A stretch of 64,000 bases of DNA from Elusimicrobiota bacterium (lineage in GTDB: Bacteria > Elusimicrobiota > Elusimicrobia > UBA1565), in contig DMEZ01000014.1 of the NCBI GenBank assembly GCA_003450735.1, positions 32,572-96,571 on the forward strand. The letters are read 5' to 3'. The first letter of the stretch is position 1. Each line of letters starts with the position of its first letter. A program made the position numbers and the translations under genes. Below, piece after piece: positions 36,734 through 44,400 of this stretch. Below the pieces are notes generated by a model. The model did no database searches. It was not told where the DNA came from and saw only the letters and a program-made list of their open reading frames with translations.

Positions 36734-37435
36734 ATGCGTCCGGCCGACATCGCCCTGGAGCTCCGCTCGAGGCTCCGGAGCCTGCGCTTCTCGCCCCCCG
36801 TCACCCACGTCTACGACCCCCTGACCTACGCCTGGGGACCCCACGAGCAATACCTGCGCCGATGGGGCGAGGGCCCCAGGGAGATCCTCCTGCTCGGCAT
36901 GAACCCGGGCCCCTGGGGCATGGCCCAGACGGGGGTGCCTTTCGGCGAGGTCCGCCTGGCCCGGGACTGGCTCGGCCTGGACGCCCCCCTGTCTCGGCCG
37001 GACTCGGAACACCCCAAGCGCCCGGTGCTCGGCTGGGCCTGCCCCCGCAGCGAGGTGAGCGGCGCCCGCCTCTGGGGCTGGGCCCGGGCCCGCTTCGGCG
37101 CCCCGGAACGGTTCTTCGAGCGCTTCTTCGTGCTCAACTACTGCCCCCTGCTCTTCCTTGAGCAGAGCGGCAAGAACCGCACGCCCGACAAGCTCCACGG
37201 CGAGGAGCGGACGCCGCTCCTCGCCGCCTGCGACGAGGCCTTGCGCCGCTTCGCCGGCTATTACCGGCCCGAACGCGTGCTCGGCATCGGGAACTTCGCG
37301 CGCGACCGGGCGCGGGAGGCCCTCTCCTCGGCGAACCTCGCCATCGACGTCCTGCCCCACCCCAGCCCGGCCAACCCGGCGGCGAACCGGGGCTGGGCCG
37401 CCCTGGCCGACCGGGCGCTGGGTTTCTCGCCTTGA
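36734..37435 (+). CDS. uracil-DNA glycosylase, SMUG1-like
   Basis: The 233-residue base-excision enzyme shows GMNPGPWGMAQTGVPFGE (55-72; SMUG family motif 1) and HPSPANPAANRGW (209-221; motif 2 with His). FVLNYCPLLFLEQSGKN fits the central region. Removes uracil and hydroxymethyluracil from DNA. It follows the barrel gene by 2 bp. Confidence 0.9.
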   Translation: MRPADIALELRSRLRSLRFSPPVTHVYDPLTYAWGPHEQYLRRWGEGPREILLLGMNPGPWGMAQTGVPFGEVRLARDWLGLDAPLSRPDSEHPKRPVLGWACPRSEVSGARLWGWARARFGAPERFFERFFVLNYCPLLFLEQSGKNRTPDKLHGEERTPLLAACDEALRRFAGYYRPERVLGIGNFARDRAREALSSANLAIDVLPHPSPANPAANRGWAALADRALGFSP

Positions 37436-37461
37436 CAACCCTTCCGCCCAAGGCCTACACT
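37432..37461 (+). promoter_or_regulatory. sigma70 promoter of the Ser/Thr kinase gene
   Basis: TTGACA (37432-37437), an 18-bp spacer and TACACT (37456-37461) precede the ATG at 37482. The -35 overlaps the stop codon of the glycosylase gene. Confidence 0.75.
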
Positions 37462-37481
37462 CTGCTTTGCGGCATCTCTCG

Positions 37482-39089
37482 ATGAGAACGCTCTCTTCGG
37501 GGCTGTTCTTGCTGTGCGCTTTGGCCCTGTGCCCCCTCGCCGGGGCCCAGGGGCGCCGCGCCGCGCCCGCGAAGCGCTCCCCCCAGCCCGCCGCGGCCCA
37601 GGTCAGCCCGGCCAAGAAGGCCCAGACGGAGATCGAGCGCCAGATGGAGGAACTGACGGGGGCCGTCAAGGACCTGCAGGAGTTCCAGAGGAAATACGCC
37701 CCCGACTCCGACCTCGAGGCCCTGCGCCCGGAACGGGACGCCCTTCTCAAGGAGATCCGCGACCGTCTCGCCAAGCTCAACGAGCAGGAGGAGGCGTTCA
37801 AGCAGATCAAGAAGCTCGAGCAGTGGCACATGGGCACCCAGGTGCTCCAGGAGATCGTCTCGGGCAACAAGGTCCACCCCACCGTCAACGAGATCGAGAC
37901 CGTCTTCAACCTCGACAACTTCACCAAGACCATCCGGGACTTCAAGAGCGGCGTCAGCCAGGCGGTCGTCCAGGAGGAGGCGGCCTGGCGCTCGATGCAG
38001 CAGGCGCAGGCCGACCAGCGCTGGAGCGTCCTCATCGCCTCCGGGGCCGCCGGAGGCCTCATCGCCTTCTCCTTCTTCATCTGGCGCCTGCGCAAGCGGC
38101 GCCAGCTCCAGACGCTGACCCCGGTGCCCCTCCAAGGGCCGACCGGGCGCACGACGAACCCGCCCGCCCTGGGCGGGCCCGCGACGCCCACCCCGACCCC
38201 GGTCAATCCGTTCCAGAGCGGGACGCCGACCCCCTATCCGCACGCCGTGCAGGCCCCGGACGGGGCCGTCGGGGCGGTCATCGGCGGGAACTACCGCATC
38301 GACGCGCAGATTGGCAAGGGCTCGATGGCGTCCGTCTACGAGGCCTACGACATCGAGCACAACCGCAAGGTCGTGCTCAAGCAGGTCCGGGAGGAGGTGC
38401 ACCAGAGCGAGAAGGACATCGAGCGCTTCCTGGCCGCGGCGCGCACCGTGCAGGCCCTCAAGCACCCGAGCCTCGCCGAGATCTACTCCATCTTCCTGGA
38501 GAACGAGCGCATCTACATGATCGAGGAGTTCTGCGCCGGCAAGCCGCTGAGCCGCTTCCTGGACGCCGGCAAGCGCATCTCCCTGCGCTCGGTCAAGGGC
38601 GTGCTCCAGCAGGTCGCCGCGGCCGTGGACTACGCCCACTCGCAGGGCATCGTGCACGGGGACCTGCGCCCCGCCAACATCATCGTCAGCCCCCAGGGCG
38701 TGGTCAAGGTCCTCGATTTCAGCATCGGCCTGCAGGCGAAGAAAACGATGGCCCGGCTGAGCTGGGCGGAGGGGCACGGCAGCCCGCCCTACATGTCCCC
38801 CGAGCAGGAGCTCGGGACGGCCCTGCCGGCCTCCGACCTGTACTCGCTGGGGGTCATGCTCTACGAGATGGCCACGGGGCGCCTGCCCTTCGAAGGGCCG
38901 AACTTCCTGGCCCAGAAGCGGGAGATGACCTTCCAGCCGCCGAGCAAGGTCGTCCCCGAGCTGCCCAAGGCCCTGGACATGGTCATCAAGAAGGCTTTGC
39001 AGCCGGAGCCGCCGAGCCGCTTCCAGAAGGCCGCCGACCTCTTCGGGGCCATCGTCGCCCTGCCCGACGCCGCGGCGAAAACGGGCTAG
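37482..39089 (+). CDS. membrane Ser/Thr protein kinase with extracytoplasmic coiled-coil sensor
   Basis: The 535-residue product has a signal peptide (1-22), a periplasmic coiled-coil region (~45-180), one membrane helix (~183-201 followed by RLRKRR), a Pro/Thr-rich linker and a C-terminal kinase domain (~270-530). Kinase motifs: GKGSMASVYEAYD (278-290), Lys300, HGDLRPAN (392-399, replacing HRDLKPxN, Asp394 kept), DFS (412-414, replacing DFG) and SPEQ. Most bacterial Hanks kinases have the reverse order (kinase first). Asp and Lys are kept, so activity is plausible. Confidence 0.85.
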   Translation: MRTLSSGLFLLCALALCPLAGAQGRRAAPAKRSPQPAAAQVSPAKKAQTEIERQMEELTGAVKDLQEFQRKYAPDSDLEALRPERDALLKEIRDRLAKLNEQEEAFKQIKKLEQWHMGTQVLQEIVSGNKVHPTVNEIETVFNLDNFTKTIRDFKSGVSQAVVQEEAAWRSMQQAQADQRWSVLIASGAAGGLIAFSFFIWRLRKRRQLQTLTPVPLQGPTGRTTNPPALGGPATPTPTPVNPFQSGTPTPYPHAVQAPDGAVGAVIGGNYRIDAQIGKGSMASVYEAYDIEHNRKVVLKQVREEVHQSEKDIERFLAAARTVQALKHPSLAEIYSIFLENERIYMIEEFCAGKPLSRFLDAGKRISLRSVKGVLQQVAAAVDYAHSQGIVHGDLRPANIIVSPQGVVKVLDFSIGLQAKKTMARLSWAEGHGSPPYMSPEQELGTALPASDLYSLGVMLYEMATGRLPFEGPNFLAQKREMTFQPPSKVVPELPKALDMVIKKALQPEPPSRFQKAADLFGAIVALPDAAAKTG

Positions 39090-40162
39090 ATCTTAGAAGA
39101 CCGCCCCATCCACAGCGCCGCCGCCCCGAAGAGCAGGTGCGGCAGCCAGGCCGCCGGGACGGCGTGCATGCGTCCGGCGGCGCCCAGCGTGCGGCCCGTC
39201 TCGATGAGCCACAGGTAGAGGAAGCAGACCGCCAGCGCCGCGGCGAAGCTGGCCGGGCGGCTCGCGCGCCCCAGCCGCAGGGCGATGGGGATGCCCAGCG
39301 CGCAGAGAACGATATTGGTCAACGGGTAGGCGAGCTTGGCCTGCAGGGCCGTCTTGAGCGGCTGCTGCCTCTCGCCCATGCGCCGCGCCCGCTCGATGGC
39401 CTTGCCCAGGGCCCGGACGCTCATCGTGTCCGGGTCCTCCGCGCGCATGACCAGCTCGAGCGGCTCGGACTCGATGCCGCTGGGCAGGCGCTGGAAGACC
39501 TCCTCCGAGACGACGCGGCCGTCCCGATAGCGCCGGTCCACTCCGTCGCGGAACACCCAGCGCTTGGCCGACCGGTCGTAGAACGCGCGCGACGCGTCGA
39601 TCTGGCGCTCGAGCCCCTCGGAGCCGTAGAAGTCCAGGACGGGCCGCGCCATGACCCCCTCCTTGGCCTCGAACAGGGAGGTCGTCACGAACTGGTCGGG
39701 GCCGACGCTCAGGGCCATGTTCGAGTAGTTCGTCCACTCCCACTCCGGGTGGATGCGCTCCCGCCACAAGGTCTGCGCCCTCTGCCAGCAGGCCGGCAGG
39801 AGGGTCTCCTGCAGGAGCGAGGCGGAGGCCGCGATGGCCAGCGCCGCGAACAGCAGGGGGCGGAAGAAATCCTTGGGCCGCACGCCCGAGGCCTGCACCC
39901 CGATGAACTCCCCGGTGCGCATGAGGCCGGTCACCGCGAAGATGACGGCGAGCAGGGTGGCCATCGGCACCACCCGGATGGTCCAGTAGGGCAGGGCGAG
40001 CCCCAGGTATTCCGCGACGATCCAGGCGGGCGCCTTGCTGCCGAGCAGGCGGTTCATCTTGTCGAAGAGGTCGGCCAGGAACACGATCAGGGCGAAGACG
40101 CCGAGCCCGAAGAAGAACGGGCCCAGGAACTTCCGGATGGCGTAGCGCCCCAGCAGGCTCAT
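39086..40162 (-). CDS. lptG: LPS export permease, YjgP/YjgQ family (LptG)
   Basis: The 358-residue inner-membrane protein has YAIRKFLGPFFFGLGVFALIVFLADLFDKMNRLL at its N-terminus, six predicted helices (three each side) and a periplasmic beta-jellyroll-like middle. It pairs with LptF to extract LPS for LptB2FG. ATG 40162 starts MSLLGRYAIRK; a much longer open frame upstream is shadow. Overlaps lptF (ATGA) and converges with the kinase gene. Confidence 0.88.
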   Translation of the reverse strand: MSLLGRYAIRKFLGPFFFGLGVFALIVFLADLFDKMNRLLGSKAPAWIVAEYLGLALPYWTIRVVPMATLLAVIFAVTGLMRTGEFIGVQASGVRPKDFFRPLLFAALAIAASASLLQETLLPACWQRAQTLWRERIHPEWEWTNYSNMALSVGPDQFVTTSLFEAKEGVMARPVLDFYGSEGLERQIDASRAFYDRSAKRWVFRDGVDRRYRDGRVVSEEVFQRLPSGIESEPLELVMRAEDPDTMSVRALGKAIERARRMGERQQPLKTALQAKLAYPLTNIVLCALGIPIALRLGRASRPASFAAALAVCFLYLWLIETGRTLGAAGRMHAVPAAWLPHLLFGAAALWMGRSSKI

Positions 40163-41244
40163 GCGCGCCTGAGCCTCAGCCACAGCGGCAGGGCGGCCAA
40201 CAAGGTGGCCGCGTGGGGCAGCCAGGGGGCCCAGTAGGACCAGGCGAAGTCCTTGCGCCCGATGCCCACCCCCAGGGCGAGCAGGCCGTAGAAGCCGAAC
40301 ATGACCAGCAGACTGAGGGCGAAGCCCATCGCCCGGCTGCGCCGCTCGAGCCGCAGACCCAGCGGGCAGGCGACCCAGAACAGGACGAACGGCGCTCCCG
40401 CCCCGGAACTGCGCAGGGCGGCCTCCGTGGCGTACTCCCTCTGCCGGGAGGGCTCGAGCGTCCCGGAGCGCACGAGCTCGAGCAGGCGGGAGGTGCCGAG
40501 CTCCGGGATGTCCAGCTCGCGCGGGGCCTTCTTGGGGTCCGTGAAGGGCACGAAGAGCCGGTAGCGCCCGAAGGTGGCGGTCGTGAGGCTGCCGGGGTCG
40601 TCGTTGGGCCACTGCAGGGCCCCGGAGCGCAGCTCCAGCGAGACCCCCCGGCCGCGCTCGATGAGGGCCCTCCCCTCCTTCGCGGACACGCGCAGGCGCG
40701 TATAAGGTCCCCGGAGCTTCACGAGCCGCACCCCGAACACCTCGCCGCCCCCCCCGACATGGTCGGCGAACAGGCGCCATTCGCCCAGCGGGAAGAAAGT
40801 GCGGGGCTCGATGTCGACGTGGGCCACCCGGTCGGCCGCCTGGGAGTAGGCGTTCCGGAAGGAATGGAAGCCCTCCGGACTGGCCTTGTGGTTGACGTAG
40901 AAGAGGAACCCGCTCAAGACGAGGGCCGCGGTGAAGAACGGAGCCAGGATCTCGCGGAACGACCAGCCCGAAGCCCTCATCGCAAGCACCTCCCCGGTCT
41001 CGGAGAGGTGGCCCAGGGTGAGCAGCAGGGCCACCAGGAACGCCATGGGCAGGGCGAGGCTCAGGAAGTAGGGCAGGAGGCGGGCGAAGCAGGACAGGAT
41101 CCAGACCAGCGAGATCCCCTTCATGATGGCCAAATTGAACAGGCGCAGGAAGTACTGCATCAGCAGGATGAACAGGAACGCCCCCAGGGCCATCGAGAAG
41201 GCGGGGAGGAAGGAGCGCAGGAGGTAGCGCGTGAGCAGACGCAT
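40159..41244 (-). CDS. lptF: LPS export permease, YjgP/YjgQ family (LptF)
   Basis: The 361-residue partner of LptG begins MRLLTRYLLRSFLPAFSMALGAFLFILLMQYFLRLFNLAIMKG, has ETGEVLAMRASGWSFREILAPF (cytoplasmic coupling helix region) and six helices around a periplasmic domain. GTG 41253 is possible, but the ATG at 41244 is favoured because the TATCAT -10 ends only 3 bp before 41253. lptA, lptB and lptC are not in the window. Confidence 0.88.
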   Translation of the reverse strand: MRLLTRYLLRSFLPAFSMALGAFLFILLMQYFLRLFNLAIMKGISLVWILSCFARLLPYFLSLALPMAFLVALLLTLGHLSETGEVLAMRASGWSFREILAPFFTAALVLSGFLFYVNHKASPEGFHSFRNAYSQAADRVAHVDIEPRTFFPLGEWRLFADHVGGGGEVFGVRLVKLRGPYTRLRVSAKEGRALIERGRGVSLELRSGALQWPNDDPGSLTTATFGRYRLFVPFTDPKKAPRELDIPELGTSRLLELVRSGTLEPSRQREYATEAALRSSGAGAPFVLFWVACPLGLRLERRSRAMGFALSLLVMFGFYGLLALGVGIGRKDFAWSYWAPWLPHAATLLAALPLWLRLRRA

Positions 41245-41255
41245 CGCCGACACCG

Positions 41256-41261
41256 ATGATA
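41256..41261 (-). promoter_or_regulatory. -10 element (TATCAT) of lptF-lptG
   Basis: TATCAT on the minus strand ends 11 bp before the lptF ATG; -35 TTTCCC at 17 bp is weak. Confidence 0.45.
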
Positions 41262-41324
41262 CCCGATTTGGCCGTGCCGGGAAAGAATCCGCAACATCGG
41301 CCGTCTATAGTGTAAAGGCTCCCA

Positions 41325-41353
41325 TTGACAGCCAGGGATATGCCCGTTATACT
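41325..41353 (+). promoter_or_regulatory. consensus sigma70 promoter of the SprA-like gene
   Basis: TTGACA (41325-41330), 17-bp spacer, TATACT (41348-41353). Transcription should start near 41360, which rules out the TTG at 41325 as start codon. Confidence 0.85.
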
Positions 41354-41432
41354 TAACACCGCGTCCGCGGGCGCGAGAGTCTCATGCGCCGCGGAAGCCC
41401 CCACGCCGAGGGGGTGTGAGCCTCACAACGCA

Positions 41433-44400
41433 TTGAACCGGACATCCTCTCGGAAGTCGTCGGCTGGTCTTTTCGCGCCCCTCCTGGCGGGTTTCTTGTT
41501 TTTTCCCTGCCCGCACGCCGAGGCTCAGTTCTCGTTCCCCTACGACCCGGATTTCGCGCAGCAGAAGGCCCCGGAGAAGGCTCCTGAGCCGGCTCCCGCG
41601 GCCGCGGAGCAGCCCGAGGCCCCCCCCGCGCCCCGGACGCCCATGCCGGAGAGCCTGCGGAAGGGCCCCTTCCTCCTGCTCGACCGCAAGGACGCCTCGC
41701 GCATCTTCGAGCCGCTCCCCGCGGCCTCGACCGCTCCGCCCAAGGACTTCGACGAGTTCCTCCGGGAGCTGGAGCCCTTCCGGTACAGCCCCGACGCCTG
41801 GAACAAGATGCGCGAGGACGTGGAATACGGCATCCTCCCCCGCGAGGAGATCGAGCTCCCGCCCCCGCCCTCCGGCCTCTACGAGGTGGCCGGCGCGACC
41901 GGAGCGCCCCTCCCCCCGCGGCCCGAGCTCGAGCTGCCGACCTACGGCACCACGCTCTCCATCACCGGCCGCAAGCTCATCGGCTTCTCCTACACGGAGA
42001 AGCGCTTCCTGCGCGAGCAGCGCATCACCGGCCGCCCCAAGTCCACGAACCTCATCGACATCACCCAGCAGCTGCAGCTGCGCATGCAGGGCAAGGTCGG
42101 CCCGAAGATCACCGTGAACGTCGACTACGACGACACGAAGGTCAACAAGCAGGACATCTCGGTGGTCTACACCGGCGACCCCAACGAGGTCGTGCAGAAC
42201 GCCTCCTTCGGCGACATCGACCTCTCCCTGCCGGCGACCGAGTTCGTCTCCTACAACAAGCAGCTCTTCGGCATCCGCATCCAGCTCAAATACCGCAAGC
42301 TCTCGGCCATCTTCATCGGCTCGCGCACCAAGGGCCAGACCAAGACCAAGCAGTTCAAGGGCAACACCCAGCTCGTCAGCATGGACGTGCTCGACACCTC
42401 CTACATCCGGCGCCAGTACTACGACCTGACCTTCGGCAACCCCGCCCGCCTCCCCCTGCGCGCCGGCAGCGAGAAGGTCTACCTCTCCCGCAGGGCCCAG
42501 GGCCAGCAGAACGTGGGCGACATCACCCTCACCGTCGACGACCTGATGCTGGCCACCGCCACGTACACCGGCATCTTCACGCAGCTCGTCCCCGGCACGG
42601 ACTACACGCTCGACCACGTCAAGGGCATCCTGACCTTCCGCAACACCCTCGACGCCCAGGACGTCGTCGCCGTCGACTTCACGGACGCCGGCGGCCTGCC
42701 CATCTCGGTGCAGACCTCCACCGTCACGGGCACGTCCGGGGGCACGGGGCGCAACAAGCTCATCAAGACCTTCGCGGACGTGAAGGTCTCGACGGATGCG
42801 AGCTCGCCGGAAGTCGGCTGGCAGCGCGAGCTCAAGACCTTCTACAGCATCGGCCGGAGCCAGATCGTGCGCGACGACGGGCGGGGCAACTTCTTCCTGA
42901 AGGTCCTCGATCTCAACCGCGCCGAGGTCGGCTCCCTGCTCGACCCGGTCCAGAAGTACCCGGACACCATCACCGTGGACTTCGAGAACGGCGTCTTCCG
43001 CCTGGACAAGCCCTTCGCCGTGGTCGGGGACACCTCGACGCCCGACCCGGACGTCTACTCGCCCACGCCCCTCTCCAAGCGCATCCTGCAGATGGAGTTC
43101 CGCTTCCGCCTGAAGACCTTCTTCCTCGAGCCCAACCTGGTGCTCCAGTCGGAAGTCGTCCTCGTCGACGGCGCCCGGCTCTCCCGCAACGCGGACTACT
43201 TCATCGACTACGAATCCGGCTTCATCACCTTCTTCAACGAGGACCGCATCAAGGACCAGTCGGTCATCGACGTGAGCTACGAAGTCGCCCCGTTCGCCGG
43301 CGCGGCCACCGAGAGCCTGCTGGGCACCCGGCTCTGGTACGACTTCAACGAGCACTTCTCCGTGGGCTCGACCCTCCTCTACCAGACGGGCTCGAAGCCC
43401 CCCTCGGTGCCGACGGTCTCGGAGCTGGCCAAGAGCCTGCTCGTCTACGAGGGGGACCTCCAGCTCAAGAACCTGAAGCTTTTGCCCTTCCTGCAGGCGA
43501 GCTTCGCCGGCGAGTACGCGCGCAGCCACATGAACCCGAACCTGTCCAAGCGGGCCCTCATCGAGAACATGGAGGGGGTCAAGCAGGACGACATCGCGGG
43601 CCTCATCGACACCAACTGGCAGGTCGCCGCGAACCCCGACAACTCGCCCGCCGACCCCAACGCCATGGGCTGGAGCTCGCCCGACGTGCCCATCCTGCTC
43701 ATCAACCCGCAGGCGCCGGCCACCTCCAACGAGACCCAGAAGGTGCTCCAGCTGACCTACGACTTCAGCGTGGCCGGCACGACCGACGAGGTCTCCCTCG
43801 TCTACCCGTTCTCCCCCACGGGCCTGGACTTCACCCAGAAGACGATCCTCGAGGTGCAGATGTACCAGGGCGCCGCCACCAACAACGAGATCAACTTCCA
43901 CCTCGGCGGCATCAACGAGGACGCCGACGGCCGGGGCGGGACGACCCTGACCTGCGCGGACGGCCGCGTGCTCACGGGCTCGCCCAAGACCGAGGACCTC
44001 AACTGCGACGGCATCCTGCACCCCGACGAGGATAACGGCTTCGACTACTCGCCTTTGGGCATGACCTCCGCGCGCTACGGGGCGGGCAACGGACGCATCG
44101 ACACGATGGACCTCAACCGCAACGGCCGCCTCGACCCGGCGGACTTCTCGGGCGGGGACTTCGGGTACTCCGCCCCGGGCGGCGGCACGAGCCTCTACGA
44201 CGTGACCTCGGGCTCCACGCGCACCAAGCTGGACTTCACCGGCTGGCACACCTTCCAGATCCCCATCACCATCCCGACCGCCGACGCGGCCAAGTGGACC
44301 GCCGTCAAGCAGCTGCGCATCTCCCTGCGCAGGGGCGCCGGCGGCTCCGCCGCCAGCTCCATCCAGTTCGCCCGCATCGCCGTCATCGGCAACAGCTGGC

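Noticed and set aside
41245..41253. GTG start for lptF
   Set aside because: It lies only 3 bp from the -10 hexamer; ATG 41244 fits better.
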